A stretch of 64,000 nucleotides of DNA from Pseudomonadota bacterium (lineage in GTDB: Bacteria; Pseudomonadota; Gammaproteobacteria; Burkholderiales; Rhodocyclaceae), in NCBI GenBank assembly GCA_018241695.1, contig JAFEDH010000025.1, forward strand, positions 62,001-126,000, read 5' to 3'. This document shows, piece by piece, positions 46,804 to 55,436 of the stretch; within the stretch, counting starts at the first letter, position 1; the number at the start of each line of letters is the position of its first letter. The translations under genes were made by a program, and so were the position numbers. Below the pieces are notes generated by a model, which saw only the letters and a program-made list of their open reading frames with translations, did not search any database and was not told the origin of the DNA.

Positions 46804-48690
46804 TCAGGGCCAGGTAGTAGGTTTGAAACTTTCGACGGGATACGCCTTGCAACCCAGCGCGTCGTACTCGCTCGCGCGGAACAGATCGGACCCCATCACC
46901 CCATACAGATACAGCTCGGCATACATGCGGCACCTGCCTTTTTCGTCCAGGCTTTTGTCGGCGATGAGCCGGGCCTTGATGTGTGCCTCATCCAGCACGT
47001 CATCCCCCATGCGCACACCGCCGCCAGAGGGGGCATCCAGATGAAGATAATGCTCCCCGCCCCCTGTGGACCAGGCTTTCCAGTCGGGGAAGCTGCCGGT
47101 GGTGCCGCGTCCGGGGTCGCCGGATTTGGCGAACTCCAGCCAGTAGGCCACCATGGCATCGGAAAGCGTCTTGCGCCCGGCACGGTTCTCGGCATTGCCG
47201 GAAAAAGTGAAATCGTTTTCCTCGGGAGCGCCGAACGCAAATGAAATTTCCATACCGTGCGCAGCCCCGTAGAGACTGCGGGTATCGATCAGGGCATTCT
47301 GGCGGCCTTCATTCCAGTCCCAGCGGTATACCCACACACTCTGCAACCCCGCCTGCGTCATGGCCCGAGCCGGATCGTCGGCACCGCGCACCTTCCAGCG
47401 ATCGGAGAAATACTTCGCCACGCGGTCGTAGGCGACCTGATCCTTCACCCGGCGCAGGAAAAGGAAATGGCGGGAAACGTATTCGGGATTCGACGCGATG
47501 AAGGTCTTGTATTCATCACGGTTGGTTCCCATGATCACCGGCACATGATCCACCCGTGCCGGATCGGCATATGCCGCCATCAGGCCATCCGCCGGAATCA
47601 CGACACCATCGCGGAAAATCCGCGGTCCCGGATACATGCCCATATTCGATGGTTTCACCCCCTTGAGCAGTTCCTCGGCAGACATGCCACGCAACCATGC
47701 CCGCAACGCATCTTCCTTCATGCCGGCAAGTTGCGCCTTGGCTGCCGCCCGATCCGCTGCCTGACCTTCAGCTACCCGCAGATTGGCTGCCACTTCCTTG
47801 GCCGAGAACGACATGCCCGGCTCTGCATCGTCGGTATAGTTGATGCCTTCAGCCATCGAATTGGTTGCCGCGATTCCAGACTGTACGATGGCACGCTGGA
47901 ACAGCCCGCGTGCCGGAGGTGAGGCAAGCAGCGCGAGAACGTTCATGCCTCCGGCTGACTCGCCGAATACCGTTACCCGCTGCGGATCACCACCAAAGGC
48001 CGCGATGTTGTCACGTACCCAGCGCAGAGCGGCAATCTGGTCGAGAGTGCCGAAATTGCCCGAACGGTCCTCGGCGGTTGTGCCATCCGCCAGAATTGCC
48101 GGATGGGCGAACCAGCCGAAAATTCCCAGACGGTACTGGATCGTGACCAGCACCACCTTGTCACGGGTGGCAAGATGGCGGATACCGTCATAAATCCTGG
48201 CCTCGCCACCTGAATTCCCACCACCATGTATCCATACCATCACCGGCATCCGATCCGGACCCTGCGGTACCGACTCGGGTGACATTGCCGGAGCGAAGAC
48301 GTTGAGGGTCAGGCAATCCTCATCTCCACGCACCTGGGGCGGTTTGGCTGCCGGCGAGGTGAACATCGGAATCGAATATTGCGGGCAGATGGCGCCGTAC
48401 GCCAGGGCCTTGCGTTCTCCCTGCCAGGGCTGTGCCGGCTGTGGCGCGCGCCAGCGCAGCTTTCCTACCGGTGGCGCGGCGTAGGGTATCCCAAGCCAAT
48501 GCTGCACACCGATCCCATCCTTGAATCCCACCACCTTGCCCTGCTCCAGCTGGCGCACGCTGGTCAGGTCGACCGGTGGCAGCGGTCCCGGTTTTTGCGA
48601 CACGATGCTTCCAAAGTTCATCCAGTACCAGGCTCCGCCTGCCAGCCCCAGCACAATAACGATCAACGTTATCCATATCACGGTCTTCAC
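46804..48690 (-). CDS. Membrane-anchored type B carboxylesterase
   Basis: A 628-residue alpha/beta-hydrolase of the carboxylesterase type B family. An N-terminal membrane segment (about 4-24) without a clear cleavage site suggests anchoring facing the periplasm. The oxyanion motif is IHGGG, the nucleophile S245 lies in GESAGG, and candidate acid and histidine residues are in GTNRDEY and AAHGME. The substrate is unknown. This family is patchy in betaproteobacteria; codon use looks like the surroundings, so transfer is not evident. It is flanked by lolC and the divergent rpfE-like gene. Confidence 0.9.
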   Translation of the reverse strand: MKTVIWITLIVIVLGLAGGAWYWMNFGSIVSQKPGPLPPVDLTSVRQLEQGKVVGFKDGIGVQHWLGIPYAAPPVGKLRWRAPQPAQPWQGERKALAYGAICPQYSIPMFTSPAAKPPQVRGDEDCLTLNVFAPAMSPESVPQGPDRMPVMVWIHGGGNSGGEARIYDGIRHLATRDKVVLVTIQYRLGIFGWFAHPAILADGTTAEDRSGNFGTLDQIAALRWVRDNIAAFGGDPQRVTVFGESAGGMNVLALLASPPARGLFQRAIVQSGIAATNSMAEGINYTDDAEPGMSFSAKEVAANLRVAEGQAADRAAAKAQLAGMKEDALRAWLRGMSAEELLKGVKPSNMGMYPGPRIFRDGVVIPADGLMAAYADPARVDHVPVIMGTNRDEYKTFIASNPEYVSRHFLFLRRVKDQVAYDRVAKYFSDRWKVRGADDPARAMTQAGLQSVWVYRWDWNEGRQNALIDTRSLYGAAHGMEISFAFGAPEENDFTFSGNAENRAGRKTLSDAMVAYWLEFAKSGDPGRGTTGSFPDWKAWSTGGGEHYLHLDAPSGGGVRMGDDVLDEAHIKARLIADKSLDEKGRCRMYAELYLYGVMGSDLFRASEYDALGCKAYPVESFKPTTWP

Positions 48691-48795
48691 ACGATCTCCC
48701 TTGGTGGAGGGTTCAATTCAACCCGGCCGACATGATAAGCCACCCGCCTCCCTCAACCCATCGGCCTCGCAAACGCCCCGTGTTAACATTCCCCC

Positions 48796-49776
48796 ATGCA
48801 CCTCACCCTCGTGATTCCCGGCCTGCTCTGGCCCCGGCAGGCACTGCGGGACACGGTCTGCGATCTCTCCCTCCCCGCGCTTGAACGCCTGCTTGGAGGA
48901 ATCCGCTCGCGCAACACTCTGCCCGTTGGCACCAATGGCTATTGGCGCTCACGGTTCGGCGCGCCACTACCTGCCGCACCTTTGCGCCGTCTTGCCCTCA
49001 ACAAGGATGCATCCGGTGACTGGCTCTGCGCCGATCCGGTGCACATGCGCCTGAGCCCGCAGGGCGTATCGGTGGATGATCCAACCGATCTTGCACTGGA
49101 ATGGGAAGAGGCAAGAAATCTCCACGCCGATCTGGCACCACTGTGTGGTGAGTTGGGAGAACTGGTCTGCGACGAACCAGGGCGCTGGCATTTGCGCCCG
49201 GCTGTAGCGCTGCCCCGGCTCCCCGATGAGTTACCCCTGGGGCTGAGCGCAGCGGAACTGATTCCTTCCGGTCCCGGTGCGCGGGAATGGGCCCGGCTTT
49301 TCAATGCCTGGCAGATGGTGCTGCACACACATCCGGTCAATGCCTCCCGGACCGCCCGTGGCTTGCCCCCGGTCAATAGCCTGGTACTCTGGGGTTGCGG
49401 TACTCTACCTCTCCGATACGAGGCACCCTGGCCCTTCCTCTTCAGTAACGACCCGATACTGCGCGGAGCGGCATTGCACAGTGGAGCCACCACCACACCC
49501 CTGCCGGAAGCACTGGATACTCTCAATCCCGTGACCCGCTGCTGTGTTCACATCGACCACTTCATCTCGCCCCTGCGGCAGAAAAATGCAATGGCCTGGC
49601 GTGATGCGCTACAAGCACTTGAGTGTGACTGGATCAGACCCGCCTTGCAACAAAACATCCCGGTACTCGAACTGGTGGCCAGTGACGACGAACAAACCCA
49701 TGTACTGACCTGGCACCGTATGGATCGCTGGCAGTTCTGGCGCCGCCCGCAACCATTGACAGCACTGGTGCCATGA
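48796..49776 (+). CDS. RpfE-type regulatory / phosphoglycerate-mutase-like protein
   Basis: A 326-residue soluble protein of the family found upstream of recJ in many beta- and gammaproteobacteria, named RpfE in Xanthomonas and otherwise annotated as phosphoglycerate-mutase-like. It starts HLTLVIPGLLWP, and the late segment SLVLWGCGTLP is typical. Metal ligands of a true phosphoglycerate mutase are not obvious, so catalysis is doubtful. The stop overlaps recJ as ATGA, suggesting a shared task. Confidence 0.75.
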   Translation: MHLTLVIPGLLWPRQALRDTVCDLSLPALERLLGGIRSRNTLPVGTNGYWRSRFGAPLPAAPLRRLALNKDASGDWLCADPVHMRLSPQGVSVDDPTDLALEWEEARNLHADLAPLCGELGELVCDEPGRWHLRPAVALPRLPDELPLGLSAAELIPSGPGAREWARLFNAWQMVLHTHPVNASRTARGLPPVNSLVLWGCGTLPLRYEAPWPFLFSNDPILRGAALHSGATTTPLPEALDTLNPVTRCCVHIDHFISPLRQKNAMAWRDALQALECDWIRPALQQNIPVLELVASDDEQTHVLTWHRMDRWQFWRRPQPLTALVP

Positions 49777-51485
49777 CCCGGATCGTCACCCGCTCCGCAC
49801 CGGCTCGTGCAGTCTGGACTCTTGAACAGGCCGGCATCCCGGCGCTTCTGGCCCGTCTCTACGCGGCCCGTGGAATCCGCACCCTGGAGGAAACAGAAAC
49901 CGGACTGGATTCCCTGATCCCGCCGAATTCGCTTATGGGCGCCGAGCAGGCAGCAATTCTGCTGGCCGACGCAATCGCGGCAAACCAGCGTCTGCTCATC
50001 GTCGCCGATTATGACTGTGATGGCGCGACGGCCTGCGCCGTCGGGTTGCGGGCACTGCGTGCCTTTGGCGCCCATGTCGAATATCTGGTCCCCAACCGCT
50101 TCGAACTGGGATACGGGCTCTCGCCCGAAGTGGTGCACCTTGCCGCGCAACGCAAACCCGATCTGATCATCACGGTGGATAACGGAATCGCCAGTAACGA
50201 AGGAGTGACCGAAGCCAATCGTCTGGGTATCCGCACCCTCATTACCGATCACCATCTGCCCGGCGCGGAATTGCCGGCGGCCACCGTCATCGTAAACCCC
50301 AACCAGCCCGGTTGCATCTTTCCGAGCAAAGCGCTGGCCGGCGTCGGCGTCATGTTCTACGTCATGCTGGCATTACGTTCCGAACTGCGCCGCCGTGGCG
50401 TTTTTTCGCAGCGCGCCGAGCCAAATCTGGGTACCCTACTCGATCTGGTTGCTCTGGGATCGGTTGCCGATGTTGTTCCTCTGGACCGGAATAACCGTAT
50501 TCTGGTGGCCCAGGGACTGGCACGTATGCGCGAAGGCCGGCTCCAACCGGGAATACGCGCACTGTTCCGCGTCGCCGGGCGACAGCCGGAAGCAGCATCC
50601 ACCTTCGATCTGGGCTTTGCCCTCGGGCCGCGTCTCAATGCAGCCGGACGCCTCGCCGATATGGCCCTGGGCATCGAATGCCTGGCCACCGACGATCCAG
50701 GATATGCCCTCAACATCGCCCAGCAACTCGATGCCCTCAACCGTGAACGACGTACCATCGAGACCGGTATGCGTGAAGATGCCGAGCGGTTGCTGGCCGG
50801 AATTGAAGCCGATGACCGGGCCAGCATCACGCTTTTCGACCCCGGCTGGCATCAAGGCGTGGTTGGCATCCTCGCCGGGCGTGTCAAGGAAAAGCTGCAT
50901 CGCCCCACCTTCGCCTTCGCACGCGGAGATCAGGGCCAAATCAAGGGCTCCGGGCGGTCCATTACGGGTTTTCATCTGCGCGACGCACTTGATCTGATCG
51001 CCAAGCGCCATCCAGGCATGCTTTTGCGCTTTGGCGGCCATGGTGCTGCCGCCGGTGCAACGCTTCAGGAAGCCGATCTGCCAACATTTTCAGCCGCTCT
51101 GGAACGGGTCGCGCAGGAACAGCTTTCCTCCGCCGCGCTTTCGCAAATGCTGGAAAGCGACGGAGCACTCGAATCTGGCTTCTATTCTCTCGATTCAGCT
51201 CACTTGCTGAAGCAGGCTGTCTGGGGGCAAGGATTCCCCCAGCCACTATTTGACGACCGATTCAAGGTCGAGTCGCAGCGACTACTGCAAGGCAAACATC
51301 TGAAAATGGTTCTCTGCCGGGGCGGCTGCCGTTATGACGCCATCTGGTTCAACGCGGAAAAGACAGTGGCAGGGCAGATCCATGCGGCTTTCCGCCTCGA
51401 TATCAACGAGTACCAGGGTTGCCAGAGTGTGCAGCTGATCATCGAGGACTGTGTGACTGTCCCCGCAGGTACCCAGGCTATTTGA
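49773..51485 (+). CDS. recJ: Single-stranded-DNA-specific exonuclease RecJ
   Basis: 5' to 3' single-strand exonuclease for RecF-pathway recombination, mismatch and base repair. It has 570 residues with the DHH-family motifs VADYDCDGATA, TDHHLPG, NPNQPG and GSVADVVPL, a DHHA1 domain with GGHGAAAG, and a C-terminal OB domain. Coupled to the rpfE-like gene by ATGA. Its last 8 bases overlap the end of sspB on the other strand. Confidence 0.96.
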   Translation: MTRIVTRSAPARAVWTLEQAGIPALLARLYAARGIRTLEETETGLDSLIPPNSLMGAEQAAILLADAIAANQRLLIVADYDCDGATACAVGLRALRAFGAHVEYLVPNRFELGYGLSPEVVHLAAQRKPDLIITVDNGIASNEGVTEANRLGIRTLITDHHLPGAELPAATVIVNPNQPGCIFPSKALAGVGVMFYVMLALRSELRRRGVFSQRAEPNLGTLLDLVALGSVADVVPLDRNNRILVAQGLARMREGRLQPGIRALFRVAGRQPEAASTFDLGFALGPRLNAAGRLADMALGIECLATDDPGYALNIAQQLDALNRERRTIETGMREDAERLLAGIEADDRASITLFDPGWHQGVVGILAGRVKEKLHRPTFAFARGDQGQIKGSGRSITGFHLRDALDLIAKRHPGMLLRFGGHGAAAGATLQEADLPTFSAALERVAQEQLSSAALSQMLESDGALESGFYSLDSAHLLKQAVWGQGFPQPLFDDRFKVESQRLLQGKHLKMVLCRGGCRYDAIWFNAEKTVAGQIHAAFRLDINEYQGCQSVQLIIEDCVTVPAGTQAI

Positions 51486-51930
51486 TACGGGTCAGCCGGG
51501 GCCGACCGGGTTTGTTGTCTGGAGGTTCCGGATCGGAATCAGGGTTTTCGATCGCGTGGGAGGCGGTACCTGCATCCGCATCCATCTCCTGCTCCCCATC
51601 GGCCAAAGGACCAGAAGACCCGCTCGTATCCTGCTCGAATGCCATCCCCTGGCCATTTTCCCGTGCATAGATCGCTGTCACCGAGGAAACCGGCAACAGC
51701 ACAGGGAAGGCAACTCCGTTGAACCGGGCCTGGAAGGTAACTTCCTCATTTCCGATCTGCAACTGGTGAGTCGCAGTCGGGCTGACATTAAAAACAATCA
51801 CGCCTTCCCGCACGAATTGCTGCGGGACCCGGGAAGCCGCATCAGGAGTAGCTTGCAGATAGGGAGTAAACCCCTGATCCACACACCACTCATAGATTGC
51901 GCGGATCAGATAGGGTCTGGTCGAGTTCAT
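51478..51930 (-). CDS. sspB: ClpXP protease specificity-enhancing factor SspB
   Basis: Adaptor that delivers ssrA-tagged proteins to ClpXP. It has 150 residues: a folded tag-binding domain (about 1-105; RPYLIRAIYEWCVD, IVFNVSPTAT), an acidic flexible linker, and a C-terminal ClpX-binding tip (RPRLTRIK). The ATG is used rather than a TTG three codons earlier. It lies 53 bases after sspA, the usual order. The end overlaps recJ, a convergent gene, by 8 bases. Confidence 0.93.
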   Translation of the reverse strand: MNSTRPYLIRAIYEWCVDQGFTPYLQATPDAASRVPQQFVREGVIVFNVSPTATHQLQIGNEEVTFQARFNGVAFPVLLPVSSVTAIYARENGQGMAFEQDTSGSSGPLADGEQEMDADAGTASHAIENPDSDPEPPDNKPGRPRLTRIK

Positions 51931-51983
51931 CGTTGCCAAAGGGCAAGGGGATTGGGGTCAGCACTTGTGACCCCGGTCACCAA

Positions 51984-52580
51984 TCAGCGGCGCATCACCT
52001 TCTCCGACGGCGTCAGCGCGTCGATGAAGCCCTGGCGCGAGAAAATTCTCTCCGCATATTTCATCAAGGGTGCCGCTGCCTTGGGAAGCTCGATGCCGTA
52101 GTAATCCAGTCGCCACAGCAGGGGAGCAATGGCTACATCGAGCATGGAAAACTCCTCACCCAGAAGGTGCTTCTGCTTGCCAAGCAAGGGGGCCAATTCC
52201 GCCAGACGGTCACGCACGTGAACACGGGATTTATCGGCTGTTTTGAGGTTCTTCTCAAGCAGATCGATATGGCTGAACAGCTCCTGCTCCATGGTGTGGA
52301 GCAGTTGACGCGCCTTTGCCCGGGTCTGGGGATCTGGCGGCATCAGTTGAGGATGAGGGAAGCGCTCATCAATGTATTCATTGATGATGTTTGCCTCATA
52401 CAGAACCAGATCGCGATCCACCAGTACCGGTACCCGGTTGTATGGATTGATGACAGCGATATCCTCGGGTTTGTTGTACAAATCGACGTCGATTACCTGG
52501 AAATCCATCTGCTTTTCGTACAAGACGATCCTGCAACGATGGCTGAACGGGTCCGTGGTCCCCGAATACAGGTTCATCAT
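51984..52580 (-). CDS. sspA: Stringent starvation protein A
   Basis: Glutathione-S-transferase-fold protein that binds RNA polymerase under starvation and acid stress. It has 198 residues. The N-terminal thioredoxin-like domain starts MNLYSGTTDPFSHRCR and is followed by NPYNRVPVLVD, and the helical C-terminal domain has LDVAIAPLLWRL. The ATG pair at 52580/52577 is chosen as the family start; upstream in-frame ATGs would add a 20-40 residue tail unlike the family. It follows the cytochrome c1 gene, the usual betaproteobacterial order. Confidence 0.93.
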   Translation of the reverse strand: MMNLYSGTTDPFSHRCRIVLYEKQMDFQVIDVDLYNKPEDIAVINPYNRVPVLVDRDLVLYEANIINEYIDERFPHPQLMPPDPQTRAKARQLLHTMEQELFSHIDLLEKNLKTADKSRVHVRDRLAELAPLLGKQKHLLGEEFSMLDVAIAPLLWRLDYYGIELPKAAAPLMKYAERIFSRQGFIDALTPSEKVMRR

Positions 52581-52680
52581 GGTGCTTGTACCCCAGGAAT
52601 AATCGGCATCACGCACCACTTTACGGGCGGATGGTGCGCTCATTTCTCGATGCCCCATAGCTCTTTTGACCAAAAATAGA

Positions 52681-53430
52681 TTAGTGAACGTCTTTCCAGT
52701 ATTCACGCTTCAGCGCATAGGTCAGCGCAAACAGCAGACCCAGCCCGACAAGTACGAAAATACCGAGTTTCTTGCGCAGCCCGGCGATTGGCTCACCCAT
52801 GTATTTTAGGTAAGCCACCAGATCAGCCACCGCCGAATCGTAGTCGGCAGGCTTCATGCTGCCTTCCTTGACCATTTCGAATTTTTCGAAATGCTTGGCT
52901 TTGCCACCCTGCCCATCATCGACTTCCTTGAAATGGGCAATCTGCTCTCCCTGGAGTTCCCAGAGCACATGAGGCATCCCCACGTTTTCAAACACCAAAT
53001 TGTTCCAGCCGGAAGGACGTGAAGGATCGCGATAAAAGGTACGCAGATAGGTATAAAGCCAATCGGCGCCAGAACCGGACTCCGACGCACGAGAACGAGC
53101 GATCAGGCTCAGATCGGGAGGAGCGGTACCAAACCAGATCTTGGCATCCGCACGCTGCATGGCGATACGCATCGGCTCACCGACCTTGTCTGCGGTAAAC
53201 AGCAGATTGTCCTTGATCTGGGTATCCGTCAGACCGATGTCCTGCAGGCGGTTGTAACGCATGTAGGAGGCGGAGTGACAATTCAGGCAATAGTTGACGA
53301 ACAGCTTGGCACCATTCTGCAATGCCGCCTGATCGCCCGACTTGTCCGGAGCCTTGTCAAGATGGAGTTCGGAACCATTCGCCAGGGCGAGTATGGGTGC
53401 CAGCAATAGAACAGTCAGCAGCTTTTTCAT
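52681..53430 (-). CDS. petC: Ubiquinol-cytochrome c reductase, cytochrome c1
   Basis: Haem c subunit of complex III that hands electrons from the Rieske protein to soluble cytochrome c. The 249-residue precursor has a signal peptide (about 1-18), the haem site CLNCH (near residue 48), an axial methionine candidate in the PMRIAMQRADA region, and a C-terminal membrane anchor followed by KREYWKDVH. It starts 2 bases after petB. Confidence 0.95.
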   Translation of the reverse strand: MKKLLTVLLLAPILALANGSELHLDKAPDKSGDQAALQNGAKLFVNYCLNCHSASYMRYNRLQDIGLTDTQIKDNLLFTADKVGEPMRIAMQRADAKIWFGTAPPDLSLIARSRASESGSGADWLYTYLRTFYRDPSRPSGWNNLVFENVGMPHVLWELQGEQIAHFKEVDDGQGGKAKHFEKFEMVKEGSMKPADYDSAVADLVAYLKYMGEPIAGLRKKLGIFVLVGLGLLFALTYALKREYWKDVH

Positions 53431-53432
53431 TT

Positions 53433-54722
53433 CTAGGTCACCCTATCCGGTTCTGGTTTGCACTTGTCGATCTTGGACCACCAGGGCATGGTGATGAAGA
53501 ACACGAAGTAATAAACAGTGAACATCTTGGCGACCGGGTCACCAGGGATAATGCCGAAAAGAGCGTATGAGGGTGGTTTGGTACCAAGGAAGCCGAGGAT
53601 CAGGAAGGCCACCACCCAGATAGTGAGTAGCGTCTTGTAGATCGGGCCACGATAACGGATGGATTTCGCCGGGCTACGATCCAGCCAGGGCAGGAAGCCC
53701 AGAATCACCACACCGCCACCCATTGCGACCACACCCCAGAACTTGGCATCGATCCAGAAAAAATTGACGGTCACGGCGCGAAGCATGGAATAGAAAGGTG
53801 TGAAATACCAGACTGGCGCGATATGCGATGGCGTCTTCAGCGGATCGGCAGGAATGAAGTTGTTGTATTCCAGGAAGTAGCCGCCGAACTCGGGCATGAA
53901 GAAGATGACGATGGAAAAAACCATCAGGAATACCACCACACCGACGATGTCCTTCACCGTGTAGTACGGATGGAACGCGATTCCGTCCAGAGGAATACCG
54001 TTGGCATCCTTGTGTTTCTTGATCTCGACGCCGTCGGGGTTGTTGGATCCGACTTCGTGCAGGGCAAGAAGATGGGCCACGACCAGTCCCAGTAGCACCA
54101 GGGGGATCGCAATCACGTGGAAGGCAAAGAAGCGGTTCAAGGTTGCATCCGACACCACGTAGTCGCCACGGATGAACACGGAAAGATCCGGTCCGATGAA
54201 GGGAATTGCCGAGAACAGATTCACGATCACCTGAGCACCCCAGAAGGACATTTGCCCCCAAGGCAGCAAATAGCCGAAGAATGCCTCGGCCATCAGACAC
54301 AGGAAAATCAACAGACCGAACACCCAGATCAGTTCGCGTGGCTTGCGGTAGGAGCCATAGAGCAGTCCCCGGAACATGTGCAGATACACCACGACGAAAA
54401 AGGCGGAAGCGCCGGTGGAATGCATGTAGCGGATGATCCAGCCCAAGGGCACATCGCGCATGATGTATTCGACACTGGCGAAGGCCACCGGTACGCCGGA
54501 GGTATTCAACGACGCATCGGGCTTGAAGTGCATGGTCAGGAAAATACCCGTGACGATCTGGTTCACCAGGACGAGCAGCGCCAGGGAGCCGAAGAAGTAC
54601 CAGAAGTTAAAGTTCTTCGGGGCGTAGTACTCGGAGGCATGCTCCTTGTACATTTTGGTCAGCGGAAACCGGGCATCGACCCAGCCCAGCAGATCCTGCA
54701 GTTTGTTGGTCATGGCGCTCAT
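53433..54722 (-). CDS. petB: Ubiquinol-cytochrome c reductase, cytochrome b
   Basis: The quinol-oxidising membrane core of complex III. It has 429 residues with eight predicted helices. Two histidine pairs for haems bL and bH are seen in the second helix (RYMHSTGASAFFVVVYLHMFRG) and the fourth (FAFHVIAIPLVLLGLVVAHLLALHEVG), and the Qo-site PEWY-like region reads APVWYFTPFY. The start is the first of two ATGs, with GGGGG at 8 bases; it lies 3 bases after petA. Confidence 0.96.
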   Translation of the reverse strand: MSAMTNKLQDLLGWVDARFPLTKMYKEHASEYYAPKNFNFWYFFGSLALLVLVNQIVTGIFLTMHFKPDASLNTSGVPVAFASVEYIMRDVPLGWIIRYMHSTGASAFFVVVYLHMFRGLLYGSYRKPRELIWVFGLLIFLCLMAEAFFGYLLPWGQMSFWGAQVIVNLFSAIPFIGPDLSVFIRGDYVVSDATLNRFFAFHVIAIPLVLLGLVVAHLLALHEVGSNNPDGVEIKKHKDANGIPLDGIAFHPYYTVKDIVGVVVFLMVFSIVIFFMPEFGGYFLEYNNFIPADPLKTPSHIAPVWYFTPFYSMLRAVTVNFFWIDAKFWGVVAMGGGVVILGFLPWLDRSPAKSIRYRGPIYKTLLTIWVVAFLILGFLGTKPPSYALFGIIPGDPVAKMFTVYYFVFFITMPWWSKIDKCKPEPDRVT

Positions 54723-54725
54723 CTA

Positions 54726-55322
54726 TCAGGCCCCCTTCTTGTCTTCGCCGATCAGGATCTTGCTATCGCTCAGATACATATAGGGTGGAACAACCAGGTT
54801 ATCGGGTGCAGGCTTGTTCTTGTAGACGCGCCCCGCGAGATCAAAGGTCGAGCCATGACAGGGACACAAAAAACCTCCCGCCCAGTCGGCGGTAACACCC
54901 GATTCCGCCCCGGTCTTGAACTTCTCGGATGGAGAACAGCCAAGGTGTGTGCAGATACCGACGACAACGAAGTATTCGGGCTTGATGGAACGATCTTCGT
55001 TCTTGCAGTAATCCGGCTGCATGGTTTTTTCGGAATGGGGATCCGAGACCAGATCATCCGTCTTCTTCAGGGATGCCAGCATCTCCGGGGTGCGACGCAG
55101 GATCCAGACCGGTTTTCCGCGCCATTCCACGATCATCATCTGACCGGGCTCCAGCTTGCTGATGTCGGCCTCGACCGGAGCACCGGCCGATTTCGCCCGC
55201 TCGGAAGGGGCCATGCTGGCGATGAACGGTACAGCTACCGCCAAACCCCCGACGCCACCGGCGGCTGCAGTGGCGACAATCAGGTTCCGTCGCCCGCAAT
55301 CCACTTTTTCGTCACAGCTCAT
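54726..55322 (-). CDS. petA: Ubiquinol-cytochrome c reductase, Rieske iron-sulfur subunit
   Basis: [2Fe-2S] subunit of complex III. The 198-residue protein has a twin-arginine-type N-terminus (GRRNLIVATAAAGG) with an uncleaved membrane helix, and the cluster motifs CTHLGC and CPCHGS with both histidines intact. The ATG at 55322 is the family start; an upstream ATG would overlap the promoter and hairpin. First gene of petABC-sspA-sspB. Confidence 0.95.
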   Translation of the reverse strand: MSCDEKVDCGRRNLIVATAAAGGVGGLAVAVPFIASMAPSERAKSAGAPVEADISKLEPGQMMIVEWRGKPVWILRRTPEMLASLKKTDDLVSDPHSEKTMQPDYCKNEDRSIKPEYFVVVGICTHLGCSPSEKFKTGAESGVTADWAGGFLCPCHGSTFDLAGRVYKNKPAPDNLVVPPYMYLSDSKILIGEDKKGA

Positions 55323-55352
55323 GGTGATGTGTTTCCCTAAGGATGGATGGAT

Positions 55353-55377
55353 GCTTTCCGGGTCAGCCCCGGAAAGC
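55353..55377 (-). promoter_or_regulatory. Perfect 10-bp hairpin at the predicted 5' end of the petABC mRNA
   Basis: GCTTTCCGGG and its exact complement are separated by 5 bases. The stem begins about one base after the start predicted from the -10 at 55388-55383. It has no U run, so it is not a terminator for the upstream CoA-transferase. A role in protecting the 5' end is inference. Confidence 0.6.
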
Positions 55378-55382
55378 GGGAG

Positions 55383-55388
55383 ATTATA
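55383..55388 (-). promoter_or_regulatory. -10 element of the petABC promoter
   Basis: A perfect TATAAT on the minus strand, 60 bases before the petA ATG. The -35 candidates at 16-17 bases (TTAATT, TTTAAT) are weak; TTGCAC is at a poor 12-base spacing. Confidence 0.5.
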
Positions 55389-55436
55389 ACGAAGCGATCC
55401 GTGCAATTAAAGCCCCGAAAAGGGAGATCATCTCTG

